Source of the DNA: Closterium sp. Naga37s-1
Lineage: Eukaryota > Streptophyta > Zygnematophyceae > Desmidiales > Closteriaceae
DNA length: 64,000 nt
Direction of reading: 5' to 3'
Assembly: GCA_947471745.1 (NCBI GenBank)
Contig: CANJKZ010000774.1
Location: 682,001-746,000 of the forward strand
Of this stretch, positions 1 through 11,720 are shown piece by piece; the stretch's first letter is position 1; each line of letters begins with the position of its first letter. Made by a program: the position numbers and the translations under genes. Below the pieces are notes generated by a model, which worked only from the letters and a program-made list of their open reading frames with translations, was not told the origin of the DNA and ran no database searches.

Positions 1-1176
1 TCAGAAACTATCTTGCAGAAAGGGGAATCAAGAAGCTATAGTCGCTACCTTACCAGCATCAACAACAGGATGTAGCAGAACGGATGAACAGAACCCTCCA
101 GAACACCATGCGTACGCTGCTCATGGAAGCACGCCTGCCAGCAGGACAATGGCCGTTTGCGATGGACCACGCTGTCTATCTCCACAACATTCTGTCTTCC
201 TCGTCCCTGCCAAACGATTCCTCGCCATACAAGGAGTGGACAGGGAAGTTGGGCAGTACAAAAATGTTATGCGTCTTCGGTTGCATGGTACAGTATCGAC
301 CTCCGAACACACCTGTAGGAAGATTTTCGCAGAGGGCACATTGGGGAATAAACCTCGACATCGAAAAGGAGTATGCAGCATGGAAAATCTGGGATGTTGA
401 GGATCGGGTTACAGTACCGGCACGTGACGTCCGTTTCTACGAATAACTCACATACCCCACTTGGCCGAGGCAGCATGCAACCCACGAAGATTTGTCAGCT
501 GGGTTTTCAGGTACACGTACCTTCGCTACCAAAGCAGACAAAGCTGATGCGATGGAGGAAGCTGTCTCGGGTGCGTCAGCAGCTGCCGGTGCCGCCCCAT
601 ACTGTTCAGTTCCGATCGAGATTGATGAGGAAAATCCTCATAATGACGTCAACTCCGAACCTTACTACGAGTTCGTTGATAACGGGGCAACTACACCTAT
701 CCCCGTTGCTTCTAAAGAAAGCAAGAGACTCGGTCCTACTTTCAACTTCGATCCTGAAGCTGGTGACGAAGCTGCTAATAACGAAACTGAACAGCAGACT
801 CGTTATCGACAGACCGGGTTACAGATCCTGGGGCTCGCCGTAGCAGTTCACCCACCCCTTCCTACCGAACCAAACACCTTAAATCAAGCACTGAACAGAC
901 CCCACCGGGAAAAATGGCGCGAAGCCATGGATAAGGGGTTGAAGGCGCTACACGATAATAATACATGGGATTTAATCCCTATCTCGACGGTTCCTGGCAA
1001 GAACATTCTTTTGAGGAAATGGGTCTTCCGCATGAAGACCAATGCTGACGGGACGATCGAGCGATTCAAGGCTCGTTGGGTTATTTGCGGTTTTGATCGG
1101 AAACAAGGCGTGGACTACGGTGCGACATTTGCTCCTGTCAGTCGCCACACTTCGCTTCGAATTCTACTCACCTTCG
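1..1176 (+). pseudogene. Ty1/copia pol fragment X, left part (integrase end to RT start)
   Basis: This is the left piece of an old copia polyprotein whose right piece lies at 8496-9324. Bases 84-446 encode the end of the integrase core and its C-terminal region (NRTLQNTMRTLLMEA, then a VFGCM motif and a DVRFYE strand). A TAA at 444-446 interrupts the frame. The same frame then reads on through a linker into the N-terminal reverse transcriptase (WREAMDKGL, WVFRMKTNADG, FKARWVICGFDRKQGVDY, FAPVSRHTSLRILL). The frame ends abruptly at 1176, where A1 is inserted. Gag, protease and the integrase start lie outside the window. X is clearly a different lineage from the A/B family. It is non-functional, being split and carrying a stop. 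Confidence 0.9.
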
Positions 1177-1303
1177 TGTCAGATTTATATGACTTAGCTG
1201 CTGTAGGCTATAGTGGGGTAGCACATATGGGGTACAGCTTTCTAGGGTTTGCACTTGTACCCAACTTTCCCTTAGTCCACTCATTCCTCGTTCATTCTTC
1301 TCA
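1177..1303 (+). repeat. 5' LTR of A1
   Basis: 127 bp, starts TGTCAG and ends TTCTCA, identical to 8369-8495. It is very short for a copia LTR. It contains the block GTAGGCTATAGTGGGGTAG that recurs in the LTRs of every A and B copy and, inverted, of F. Confidence 0.95.
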
Positions 1304-1318
1304 TGGTATCGAGCAGGT
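1304..1318 (+). promoter_or_regulatory. Primer-binding site of A1
   Basis: Directly abuts the 5' LTR and reads TGGTATCGAGCAGG, close to the usual copia primer site TGGTATCAGAGC that pairs with the 3' end of initiator-Met tRNA. One base of the standard motif is missing. Confidence 0.8.
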
Positions 1319-2170
1319 TCCCCTGTGGGAACTGTTCCTAGGGCCCACCAATTTTTTTTTCCTGCCCGGAGCGCGCTCAGCCTCTGCCCGAGTCGCGCTC
1401 CCCTCTTACGACCCCGTCGCGCCGCCTCAGCGGCCCCGTCGCGTCGCGCCTCCCTCACGGCCCCGTCGCGTCGCCCTTGCGACCCCGTCGCGCCGCCCTC
1501 GCGGTCCCGTCGCGTCGCGCCGCCCTCGCGGCCCTTTCGCGCCGCCCTCGCGGCCCTTTCGCGCCGCCCTCGCGGCCTCCTCGAGCCGCCCTCGCGACCC
1601 CTCCACGCCGCCCTCGCGGCCCCGTCGCCTACCCTTGCGGCCCCGGCGCCACCCTTCCCGGCCCCGGCGCCGCCCTTCCCGGCCCCGGCGTCGCCCTTCC
1701 CGGCCCCGGCGCCGCCTCTGCTGGCCCCGTCGCCCCACCCTTGCGACCCCGCGGCCCCACCCTTAAGGCGCCGGTCGCCACCCTTCGTGGCCCCGCCGCC
1801 GCCCTCAGCGGCCTTGTCGCCGCCCCACCCGGCCCCGCCGCCGTCCCCACGCGGCCCCGCCGTCACCACCGAGCCGCCGGCGCCGCTGAGCCGCCGATCT
1901 ACCGAGCCGCCGCTGCTGCCGAGCCGCCCGAGCCGCCGAGCCACCTGAGCCGCCCGAGCCGCCGAGTCGCCGAGCCGCCGAGCTCCAGTTGCTGCCGAGC
2001 CGCCGTGCCGCCGAGCCGCCCGAGCCGCCGAGTCGCCGAGCCGCCGAGCTGCAGTTGCTGCCGAGCCGCCGAGCCGCCGAGCCGCCCTAGCCGCCCTGTC
2101 CGGTAAGAGCGGCACCTTTACCACTGCGCTGCCCTTACCCTACTGCTCCAGCTGCTAGTCTACTGCTGTC
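1319..2170 (+). other. GC-rich untranslated leader of A1
   Basis: About 850 bp between primer site and gag. It is made of degenerate repeats rich in gccgccgag and ccctcgcggcc units. Long open frames occur on both strands here because the composition avoids stops. They show no conserved domain and are repeat artefacts. Leaders of the same kind precede gag in A2 and in the B elements. Confidence 0.8.
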
Positions 2171-2961
2171 ATGGCTACCCCCAGTGTCCTTGCTTTTGAC
2201 GCTGAGGGTCGGGCCATTGACTTTGACGTCTGGGTAGATGACCTGCAGCTTTTCCTACAGTGCGACAGGGCAGACGGTCTCTCTCTCTTTGACCTCACTT
2301 CTGGTGCCTCTTCTGCCCCTGCTGCTGATGCTGACGCCACTGTTCGCTCACAGTGGGCCACACGCGACGCTGCTGCCCGTCTTGCTGTGCGCCGCCACTT
2401 GCCTACCGCTGAGCGTGCACACTTTAGTCAGTACAAGAGTGCTAAGACCTTGTACGACGCTGTAGTTGCACGCTACTCTTCCCCTGCCACTGCTGCACTT
2501 AGCCGCCTCATCCTGCCGTACCTCTTCCCTGACCTCGCCGCTTTTCCCACAGTCGCTGACCTCATTACGCACCTGCGCACTAGTGACACTCGCTACCGCG
2601 CTGCCCTTCCTCCTGAGTTCTGCGCCAAGAACCCCCCCCCTATGTACATCACCCTCTACTACGTAGTCACCCGGCTCCCTGACACCCTTCGCCCGGTCAG
2701 GGACCACTTTCTCTCTGTTTGCCCCACCACCCTCACCGTTGACCTCCTCGAGGAGCGCCTTCTAGCAGCAGAGAAGAGCATAGTCGCTGTAGGAGCCTCT
2801 CGTGGTGACCCTCGTGCTCCTGTCTTTGAGGGGTGCTCCCCCTCTCCTCTCTTGCCCTCTGTTGCCTCTGCTGCTGCGGCCGACCTCGTTGGTCTTGAGT
2901 CGGTCGGTGCGGCGTCTGCCCCTAGCGGGAGACGCCGCACTGGCAAGGGCAAGGGGGGCAG

Positions 2962-3172
2962 GGGCGCTGGAGGAGCTAGCGGGGGCGGTGGAGGCGGCGG
3001 TGGAGGCGGCGGAGGGGGTGGGGGTGGCGGAGGGGGTGGTGGCGGGGGTGGGGGCGTCGGTGGCGGCAGTGGAGGCAGAGGCGGCGGCGGCGGTGGCGGT
3101 GGGAGCGGAGGTGGCGGAGGTGGCGGTGGTGGAGGAGGCGGCGGCGGAGGAGGTGGAGCTGGTCGGGGTGGC
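2962..3172 (+). repeat. GGN-repeat tract encoding poly-glycine in Gag
   Basis: About 210 bp of near-uninterrupted ggc/ggt/gga triplets, encoding roughly 70 residues that are almost all glycine with a few Ser, Arg and Val. A CAG run encoding Gln follows at about 3211-3238. Comparable tracts of different length sit at the same place in A2 (39395-39565) and in the B copies. This would give an RNA-binding, disordered Gag segment, and the DNA strand is G-quadruplex prone. Confidence 0.85.
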
Positions 3173-5219
3173 GCTGCGCAGAGGGTCGGCTCCGGTGGTG
3201 GTCAGCGCCAGCAACAGCAGCAGCAGCAGCAGCAGCAGCGCACTCGTGAGATCCCCCCCCCTCAGCAGCTTCGTGAGTGGTACGCTGCACGCCAGCGGGG
3301 TGGGGGTACTGGTCCGTGCACCTACGTCCTACGCACCGGCGACCGCGCGGGTGAGCAGTGCGGGGGTGCGCACTCCACCCAGCGCTGCTTTGGCCGCCTG
3401 ACGGACGCTTGGCGTCACCAGTTCCCTGAGGCCACTGAGATCCCTCGCTGGGGCGAGCTGTCTAGGGCGGGAGTCGCTATCTTTGACCTTGACTTTGATG
3501 CTATTCTTGCTGCTATGTATGCTGTGACTATTAGTGATGAGGGTGACTGTTACCGGTGTTTTCCGCCCGACCCGGGCATTGGGACTGCTGCTCTAGGTAC
3601 TGGTGAGGCTGCTGCTCTAGGTGCTAGCGAGGCTGCTGCTCTAGGTGCCAGTGCGTCTGCTTCCTCAGGTGCTGGTGAGTCTGCTCTCTCAGGTACTGCG
3701 TCGGCTCCGGCCTCCCACACCTTCACTCTTGACTCGGGGGCTTCTCGCTCCTTCTTTCGAGACCGCACCACACTCACGCCGCTTGGTAGGCCAATTGCAG
3801 TCTCTCTGGCAGACCCCTCTGGGGGTCCTGTCCTTGCTCACTTCTCCACTGTCCTCCCGTGTCCGGTGGCCCCCTCTGGCACCCTGTCTGGTCTTTACCT
3901 CCCCTCGTTCTCTACGAACTTGGTGAGTGGTGCTGACCTACAGGATGCGGGGGTTCACCAGTTCACTCCTGCGAGCCAGCGTGTGACCCACTGCACGGAC
4001 GCTCGGACGGGCCGACACTTGGCCAAGTTTACACGTCGGCCGGGGTCGAGCCTGTACACACTGACCACTGAGTCTCCTCCAGTCACTGCGTCGGGTCAGG
4101 TGTTTGCTGCAGCGTCCAGGTCTGGTCCTGAGTCTGCCCCCTGCTCGTGTCGCCTCCTGTCTCACGAGACTCTCCTCTGGCACCACCGCCTTGGTCACCC
4201 CTCCCTGCCTCGTCTCCGAGGCATGGCCTCCCGTGTCCTTGTCTCTGGTCTTCCCCGGTCCCTCCCTCCCCTTCCTCCGGGGCCTGCCCCTACCTGCGTC
4301 CCCTGTGTCGAGGGGCGGCAGCGTGCTGCCCCTCACTCCTCCCAGTTTCCTCCGACAGAGGCCCCGCTGCAGACGCTTCACATGGACGTGTGGGGCCCGG
4401 CCCGCGTCCGTGGACAGGGTCACGAGCGCTACTTCCTGCTGGTGGTTGACGACTACTCGCGTTACACCACAGTCTTCCCCTTGCGCAGCAAGGGTGATGT
4501 CACTGAGGTGTTGATCGACTGGATCCGCGCAGCTCGTCTCCAGCTCAGAGAGAGTTTCGGCTCGGACTTTCCTGTTCTACGTCTGCACTCTGAAAGAGGC
4601 GGAGAGTTCTCCTCTGGCCTTCTGCGAGCCTACTGTCGTACACGAGGCATCCGCCAGACCTTCACGCTTCCGGACTCTCCACAGCAAAATGGGATTGCTG
4701 AGCGCCGCATTGGCATGGTCATGGACGTCGCCCGTACGTCCATGATGCATGCGGCTGCCCCCCATTTTCTGTAGCCGTTTGCGGTTCGGTACGCGGCGCA
4801 TCAGATCAACCTTCAGCCCAGGGTCTCCATACCGGAGACCTCCCCAGCTTTGCTGTGGACGGGGAAGGTTGGCGATGCGTCTGCGTTCCGTGTCTGGGGA
4901 TCTCGGGCGTTTGTCCGCGACTTGTCTGCGGACAAGCTGTCCCCTCGTGCTGCTCCCTGCGTCTTCCTTGGCTTCCCCCCTGACGCGCCAGGGTGGCAGT
5001 TCTACCACCCCACCTCTCGCCGTGTTCTGTCCTCCCAGGACGTCACGTTTGACGAGTCGGTCCCCTACTACCGTCTCTTCCCCTACCGCACTCCGTCCCT
5101 CCCCCCGCCTCCGCTCTTCCTTGTGCCAGGTCCCCCCCCGGTAGACCCCCTTCCCCCTCAGGGTCCTGCCCCTTCAGGTGTGTCCTAGGTAGACGCAGTC
5201 GAGCCTGTGGAGGTCGCTG

Positions 5220-5480
5220 GTGACTCTGGTGCTGCTGGGGGTGCTGAGCCTGGGGGTGCTGACTCTGGGGGTGCTGAGCGTGTGGGTGCTACGCCTGGGG
5301 GTGCTGAGCCTGGGGGTGCTGAGCCTGAGGGTACTACGACTGGGGGTGCTGAGCCTGGGGGTGCTGAGTCTGGGGGTGCTGAGCCTGGGGGTGCTACGAC
5401 TGGGGGTGCTGAGCCTGGGGGTGCTACGCCTGGAGGTGCTGAGCTTGGGGGTGCGGAGCCTGAGGGAGCTGGGCCTGCTC
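5220..5480 (+). repeat. Degenerate 15-bp minisatellite encoding Gly-Gly-Ala-Glu-Pro
   Basis: Repeats of gctgagcctgggggt and variants, read in the pol frame as GGAEPGGAES and similar. It lies in the linker between integrase and reverse transcriptase. The same repeat with different copy number occurs at 15330-15480 (B1), 31070-31320 (B2), 41570-41790 (A2) and 62330-62620 (B4), and on the minus strand in B3 (27170-27370). Confidence 0.9.
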
Positions 5481-8368
5481 GTGTGGCGTCTGGCGGTGCT
5501 GGGCCTGGAGGTTCTCTGGGTGCTCCGTCTCGACGGGAGCCACTCTCTCCACAGGAGGTGCGTGAGTGGTTTGCCCGGCGCTGGAGGCGTGCTGCTGGAG
5601 CTGGAGGTTCTTCGGCTGCTGAGGGTGCTGGTGTGACGGGTCCCGGAGGTGCTCGTACTGGGAGTACTGGAGCTGCTGGGCCTGCGGGTACTACTGGAGC
5701 TGGAGCTGCTGAGGGTGTTGGCGCTGAGGGTACTGCTGGCGGTACAGGAGGCGGTCCTGCTGGGGGTGCTACTGGTGCTGCTGGGGGTCCTGGAGCTACT
5801 GGAGCTGCTGGGGGTACTGGAGCTGGAGGTGCTGCTGGCGCTGGTGCTACCACTAGGGGTACTGGTGCTGTCCCTGCTGTGTCTGGAGTCGCTGCGCGGC
5901 CTCGGGCGTATTTCGTTCCGCTTCTTGAGCAGGTTCTTGGTCTCCCACCTTCTACTGGTCCTCCTCCTCCCTTAGAGTGTCCACAGCCTGTCCCGTCACA
6001 GTTACAGTTACAGCCGGCCTCCCCACTGCCTGCTCCTTCTCCCTACACTGGTCCTACTGGAGGTCTTGCTGAGCGTCGTGAGCCTGCGTCTCGTCCTGCG
6101 TCGCCTGTCCGTGCTGCTCGCGCTAGTGGTCGTGGTTCGCGTCAGCGTCCTCCCCCTGTGCCCGGCACGCACCGGATGTCTCTGCGTCCGTCCACTGCTC
6201 CTCTGCGTGCCCCTTTGCCTTCTCCTCCTGAGTCCTCTCTTCCTGCTCTTGCTGACCCGGAGTCGGACTCCCTTCGTGCTGCCAGTCCGACTTTCACGCG
6301 TCTCCTTGCTACTGTTGTCACTGACCCTTCCTTTGAGTCCACTGCTGCGTCTGCCCTAGTTGCTGAGCTCGTCGACTTTGCTGCTCGCTGTCGTCTAGAC
6401 TACGCTGCTAGTTTTGTTGCTGGGTCTGAGTCTGTCTGTCCTCCGTCCGTCGGGGGTGAGTGTGCCCTTGGCACGGACGTCCTTGAGGACAGACAGGAGG
6501 AGTTCCAGTGTTTGGCTGCTGCTTCACCTCATCTCGTGTCCGTACTGCTTACCCCTGAGGGAGACCCGGATGCACTTGACATCCCGACTCCGCGTTCTTA
6601 CGCGGAGGCGATAGAGGGTCCCTACTCCTCTCAGTGGCAGGCAGCTATGGACGCAGAAATGGCTTCCTGGAAGTCCACAGGCACCTACGTTGACGAGGTT
6701 CCCCCGCCTGGGGCGAACATCGTCAGTGGCATGTGGATTTTCAGGGTGAAGCGGCCGCCGGGTTCTCCGCCTGTCTTCAAGGCGCGTTACGTGGCTCGTG
6801 GCTTCAGTCAGCGGCAGGGAGTTGACTACTTTCAGACCTTCTCTCCCACCCCGAAGATGACCACTCTTCGGGTACTGCTGCACATAGCTGCTCACCGTGA
6901 CTACGAGCTACACTCTCTTGACTTCAGCACTGCTTTCTTGCAGGGCAGCATGCACGAGGAGATCTGGCTGCGCCGCCCACTTGGCTTCACTGGGACTTTT
7001 CCTCCTGGCACCCAGTGGAGCCTTCGGCGGCCAGTCTACGGTCTCCGCCAGGCACCGCGTGAGTGGCACGACACACTGAGGACTACGCTTGCGGCTCTTG
7101 GGTTTGCTCCCTCTACTGCAAACCCGTCGCTGTTTCTGCGCACCGACACTTCTTTGCCGCCGTTCTACATCCTCGTGTACGTCGACGACTTGGTCTTTGC
7201 CACAGCTGACACTGCTGGACTCGCCCACGTGAAGTCCGAGCTGCAGAAGAGACACACGTGCACAGACCTGGGTGAACTGCGCAGCTACCTTGGCTTGTAG
7301 ATCACCCGGGAGAGAGCACGCCGCACCATTACCCTGACTCAGTCACACATGGTGCAGCAGGTCCTTCAGCGCTTCGGCTTCACGTACTCCTCGCCTCAGG
7401 CCACTCCTCTGCCTACTCGCCACTCGCTCTCAGCTCTGCCTTCGGATGAGTCCGTAGAGTCGAGTGGCCCGTACCCAGAGCTTGTTGGCTGCCTCATGTA
7501 CCTGATGACCTGCACTCGACCTGACCTTGCATACCCTCTTAGCATTCTCGCACGCTATGTTGCTCCTGGGAGACACAGACCGGAGCACATGGCTGCAGCG
7601 AAGAGGGTGTTGCGCTACTTGTGCAGTACGTCGGGCATGGGGCTTGTGCTTGGAGGGCAGAGTCCAGTGGTCCTCACTGGGCACGCAGACGCTTCTTGGG
7701 CTGACGACCAGGCTACGCAGCGGTCGTCACAGGGTTACACCTTCACCCTTGGTTCCGGCTCTGTCTCGTGGCGGGCTACCCGCTCGTCTTCTGTTCTCGG
7801 CTCCAGTTGTGAGGCTGAGATCTACGCAGGGGCCATGGCTGCACAGGAGCTTCGCTGGCTCACCTACCTGCTGACTGACCTCGGAGAGCCGCCTCGTTCT
7901 CCTCCAGTGCTGTACGTCGACAACAAGGCCATGCTGGCCTTGTGTCGGGAGCAGAGACTGGAGCACAGAACGAAGCACATTGCTCTTCGCTACTTCCTTG
8001 CTCGTGAGCTACAGCAGCGTGGTCAGCTACGCCTTGCGTACGTGGCCTCTCAGGCCAACACTGCTGATATCTTCACCAAGGCACTTGCGCCTTGTGATCA
8101 TCAGCGCTTCTGTACTCAGCTGGGTCTTGTGCCTACCTTGCCTCACTTGCTCACCCCTTGACCTTGTTTGTACTGTTATATATATATATACTCCTGCTCT
8201 TGCTTGTTTAGCCTTATATATATATGTAATCCTGCATGTGAACTGGCCTTGTGGCCTTGAACTTGTGCTCGGAATGTGTGGTGACGTTGTGATCCACCCT
8301 GAGCTTGCTTTGCTTTGCTTGACTGGTCTTTTGACCCCTTGTCCTCCCCCACTTTGCCTATGGGGGTG

Positions 8369-8495
8369 TGTCAGATTTATATGACTTAGCTGCTGTAGGC
8401 TATAGTGGGGTAGCACATATGGGGTACAGCTTTCTAGGGTTTGCACTTGTACCCAACTTTCCCTTAGTCCACTCATTCCTCGTTCATTCTTCTCA
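8369..8495 (+). repeat. 3' LTR of A1
   Basis: 127 bp, identical to the 5' LTR. It is preceded by the short purine tract tgggggtg (8361-8368) that would prime plus-strand synthesis. Confidence 0.95.
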
Positions 8496-9324
8496 CTTTG
8501 CAGCAGCATTGGGTCTTAAGCTTCATCAAATTGGTGTCTCTACGACGTGTCTATACGCTCTCACCGACGCACTCATTCTCGTCGAGCATGGTTACGTTAC
8601 GGATCCCTCTAAAGTCTGTCGCCTTAAGAAATGTATCTACGGGATAAAACAAGCGCCACGTCTCTGGCAGCAGCATCTGCACGAACGCCTTATCCGCATC
8701 GGCTTCCAGCAACTGCCTCACGATCATGGCATGTACCGTCTCGACCGCGTAGCTGCATTCGTCCTACTCGTCGTTTATGTCGACGACTTGCTTTACATCG
8801 GCAGCTCACCCGACATTATTTCTTACTTTGAAGGGGAGCTGGACACTGATCTAACGATCACCATCTCCACCGATGTCACTCAGTATCTCGGACTTAACAT
8901 CACCGAGACTTCTACTAATATTCATCTCTCCGCCGAGAAATACGCCGAGAAGTTATTGAAGCGGTTTCCTCTACCGATAACTACATCTAAGAATCCGTTC
9001 CGTTCTAATCTAGTAGCTGAATCCGAGCCTCTCAACTCTGCGGGTGTAACACGTTATCAACAACTTCTGGGTAGTCTACTCTTCGCAGCTGTGACTTGTT
9101 GTCCGGATTTGGCTTACTCGGCTAGCCAGCTCGCTCAATATCTTAAGCGACCTAAAGGGGAGAACTTACGGGAGTTGGAAGCAGCAGTATTGTACTTCGT
9201 ATCTACATCTTCTATCGGACTGACGTATCATAAGTCGCCGAAGTCGCAGCTAGCTCTACTCGGCTACGTAGATGCAGATCACGCGGGTGATACTACAAAC
9301 AGGCGCTCACGTACGGGTTATATC
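8496..9324 (+). pseudogene. Ty1/copia pol fragment X, right part (RT to RNase H)
   Basis: Continues the X polyprotein cut by A1. It shows VCRLKKCIYGIKQAPRLW, VYVDDLLYIG (the YVDD catalytic motif), TQYLGLNI, the RNase H entry RYQQLLGSLLFAA, and VDADHAGDTTNRRSRTGYI. The region just after the A1 junction is degraded: the expected LDVxxAFLxG motif is not recognisable. The frame is cut at 9324 by the B1 LTR, and the rest of RNase H is not found elsewhere in the window. Confidence 0.88.
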
Positions 9325-9456
9325 TGTCAAACTGTTATAATGCTTATATTGTGTAGGCTATAGTGGGGTAGCCCATAAGGGGTACAACCCAATCAGGGTT
9401 AGTACTTGTACCAACTTTCTTCTCAATGCAATCATTCCCTTGTCTAGATTTTAACA
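9325..9456 (+). repeat. 5' LTR of B1
   Basis: 132 bp, TGTCAAACTG...TTTAACA, followed directly by the primer-site variant TGGTTTCAGAGCAGG (9457-9471). It contains the conserved GTAGGCTATAGTGGGGTAG block. Confidence 0.92.
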
Positions 9457-9471
9457 TGGTTTCAGAGCAGG

Positions 9472-9907
9472 TCCTGTTCCAGGACCGTTTTTTTTAGGGC
9501 CCACCGATTAGTTCGCTGCCCGTAGCGCCCTACCCCACAAGACGCGCTGCCCTGCCCTGCCCTGCCTGTCGCGCTGCCCTGCTGGCTGCGCGCTGCCCTG
9601 CCCTGCCCTGCCCGTCGCGCCGCCTAGCTTGCCGCGCGCCGCCCAGCCCTGCGCGTCGCGCCGCCCTGCCCTGCGCGTCGCGCCGCCCTGCTGGCTGCAC
9701 GCCGCCCTTCCCTGCCCGCGCGCCGCCCTCCTGACCACCGCGTCGTCCTGCCCTGCCCGCACGCCGCCCTGCTGGCCGCCGCGTCGCCCTGCCCTGCCTG
9801 CGCGCCGCTCTGCTGGCCACCGCACCGCCGAGCCCTGCCCGCGCGCCGCCCTGCTGGCCGCTGCCCTGCCCTGCCCTGCCTGCGCGCCGCCCTGCTGGCC
9901 GCCGCCC
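9472..9907 (+). other. GC-rich leader of B1, first part
   Basis: Repeats of cgccgccctgctggcc and related units, running to the C insertion. It resumes after C at 12480. No coding potential is supported. Confidence 0.75.
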
Positions 9908-10283
9908 TGTTAGAAATTATACATTATAGCAATGCGAACACTTCTGACTGTACACCAAGAGTGGTATACAGTTGGGTTGGTTCAGGCTCTAGTTTTGGGT
10001 TTCTTGTGGGTAGACACCCTAATTGGGGTGAACCCAAATATCCTAGCTTAGACTTGGCTCCAACCTTGTTGGCCAAATGGGGCAACCAACTTTGGTTGGT
10101 TGGCCACCACCCCACTAGGGTTGGTTGGATGGTCCTTCCTCCCACTAGCCTACTTGATCTTGGTGTCTTATGTGCTAGGTTTGGTGTTCTTCTCCAATCT
10201 TCTCTCCCTTGTATAACCTTGTGCTCTCTTGAGCTAATTTCAATGATTCTTCCTCAAGTTTCTACAACTCCTAGTTTCTTTCA
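9908..10283 (+). repeat. 5' LTR of element C
   Basis: 376 bp, TGTTAGAAAT...TTCTTTCA. The primer site TGGTATTCAGAGCC follows at 10284-10297. It is AT-richer than the surrounding leader and unrelated to the A/B LTRs. Confidence 0.85.
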
Positions 10284-10676
10284 TGGTATTCAGAGCCTAA
10301 GGCAAACGCCACTAGATCCTAGGCCTAAACGTTGTTTTTCCAATCTGCCCTTATACACTCCAGCAGCTAAGCGAAATCGTCTGACTTAGTCGCGCGGCCT
10401 CCCTTAGTACGACGCGACCTTTCTTAGCAACCTAACAGGCTCCCCCTACTCTTCGCGCCACTCTGCTAGCATCCGCGCGGACCCTCCTGCTCGTCGCGCA
10501 GCCTCTGCTAGCATCCATGTGGGCCCCTCTGCTCGTCGCGTAGCCTCTGCTAGCATCCGCGCAGGCCGCTCCTGCTCGTCGCATCACCTCTGCTAAACGG
10601 CCGCGCAGGCCACGCGGACCCCTCTGCCCATCACGCCATCACTATTAGCAATCGCGCGGACCCCTTTGACCGTGGC

Positions 10677-10990
10677 AAAATCACTGCCAGCAGTCGCGCG
10701 GGTCAATTTCACCGTCGTGAAGTCCCTGCCAGCAGTCGCGCGGGTCAATTTCACCGTCACGAAGTCCCTGCCAGCAGTCGCGCGGGTCAATTTCACCATC
10801 GCGAAGTCCCTGCCAGCAGTCGCGCGGGTCAATTCCACCATCGCAAAGTCCCTGCCAGCAGTCGCGCAGGTCAATTTCACTGTCGCGAAGTCCCTGCCAG
10901 CAGTCACGCGGGTCAATTTCACCATCACGAAGTCCCTGCCAGCAGTCGCGCGGGTCAATTTCACCGTCGCGAAGTCCCTGCCAGCAGTCG
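10677..10990 (+). repeat. 42-bp tandem repeat in the C leader
   Basis: About seven to eight copies of a 42-bp unit starting gaagtccctgccagcagt, diverged by a few bases per copy. Because 42 is a multiple of three it leaves open frames on both strands (14-residue periods). These look like by-products rather than a gene. Confidence 0.88.
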
Positions 10991-11257
10991 TGCGGATCGT
11001 TTTAACCGTTGTGAATCCTCTGCTAGCGGTCGCATTGCTTCATTTGACCGTCACGGCAACTCTGCCAGCAGCTGCAGAGGCCCTTCTGCCCGCCGCGTCA
11101 CCCCTCCTCCCAGTCGCACGGGCCCCTCTAAGCGTCACGACACCCCTGCCGCCAGCCATGCAAGCCTCCCTGCCCATCGTGCTCCCTCTTCCAGCACCCA
11201 CCTGAGCCCTGCAGAGCAAATGCGCGGCCCTCCCCGCATTTCACGTGGATCCCTACA

Positions 11258-11398
11258 CAGCAGCAGCAGCAGCGGGACTCAACAGCAGCAGCAGCGTGAC
11301 TAGACAGCAGCAGCAGCGTGACACATGGCTGAACAACAGCAGCAGCAGGTCTGGACAGCAGCAGCAGTAGCAGGACTGGACAGCAGCAGCAACACTAG

Positions 11399-11449
<51 letters not shown>

Positions 11450-11715
11450 CTGGACAGCAACAGCAGCAGCACTGGACAGCGGCAGCAGCAGCATTGGACA
11501 GCAGCAGCGGCCTGATTGGGCATCAGCAGCAGTGTGACTGGACAGCAGCAGCAGCAGGACTGGACAGCAGCAGCAGCGTGACTGGACAGCAGCAGCAGCG
11601 TGACTGGGCAGCAGCAGCAGCGTGACTGGGCAGCAGCATCAGCGTGACTGGGCACCAGCAGCAGCGTGACTGGGCAGCAGCAGCAGCGTGACTGGGCAGC
11701 AGCAGCAGCAGAGCT
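11258..11715 (+). repeat. CAG microsatellite and derived 21-24-bp minisatellite in element C
   Basis: Starts with scattered cagcagcag runs and includes a pure CAG run of about 16 units at 11400-11448. It continues as repeats of gtgactgggcagcagcagca. It lies immediately upstream of the gag remnant. Confidence 0.9.
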
Positions 11716-11720
11716 GAACG

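Larger units (their letters stand above)
2171..8161 (+). pseudogene. Gag-pol polyprotein of A1 with three in-frame TAG stops
   Basis: One frame of about 1,997 codons, broken by TAG at 4772-4774, 5186-5188 and 7298-7300, and ended by TGA at 8159-8161. The Gag domain covers residues 1 to about 260, followed by a glycine run and a short Gln run. A Cys/His motif follows at C383, C397, H401 and C406 (spacing 13-3-4). The aspartic protease is DSGAS at D521. The integrase has HHRLGH near 671, CVPC, and MDVWGP (D739). The second catalytic Asp is replaced by Glu at 808 (the copy in A2 keeps Asp). Next come the Gly-Ala-Glu linker, reverse transcriptase (KARYVARGF, LDFSTAFLQG, YVDD with Tyr at 7178-7180) and RNase H (ADASW, SSCEAE, YVDNKA, ADIFTKAL). 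The ATG at 2171 was chosen because MATPSVLAFDAEG matches the start in A2. The Glu substitution and the stops make it non-functional unless stops are read through. Confidence 0.93.
1177..8495 (+). mobile_element. Ty1/copia LTR retrotransposon A1, complete, inserted in X
   Basis: A full-length 7.3-kb element with TG...CA LTRs of 127 bp (1177-1303 and 8369-8495) that are identical base for base. The flanks are cttcg (1172-1176) and ctttg (8496-8500), a 5-bp target duplication with one mismatch. Deleting the element joins the reverse-transcriptase reading of X on both sides. Internal order is primer site, 0.87-kb GC-rich leader, one long gag-pol frame with three TAG stops, then a short purine tract before the 3' LTR. 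The identical LTRs argue for a recent insertion although the frame is broken. It was therefore probably copied with at least some of its stops already present, and mobilised by proteins from another copy. Confidence 0.95.

Noticed and set aside
1168..2124. 318-codon minus-strand frame and plus-strand Pro/Arg-rich frames in the A1 leader
   Set aside because: They lie in the repetitive untranslated leader, span the LTR boundary and show no conservation with the A2 leader.
2171..8161. Use of UAG as a sense codon (Gln) in this genome
   Set aside because: TAG also replaces Trp and Tyr, TGA and TAA stops and frameshifts occur too, and R ends normally with no internal TAG. CHG-type mutation explains the bias better.
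10677..11715. CRISPR-like array from the 42-bp and 21-bp repeats
   Set aside because: Repeats are contiguous and diverged with no unique spacers, in a eukaryotic retrotransposon leader.
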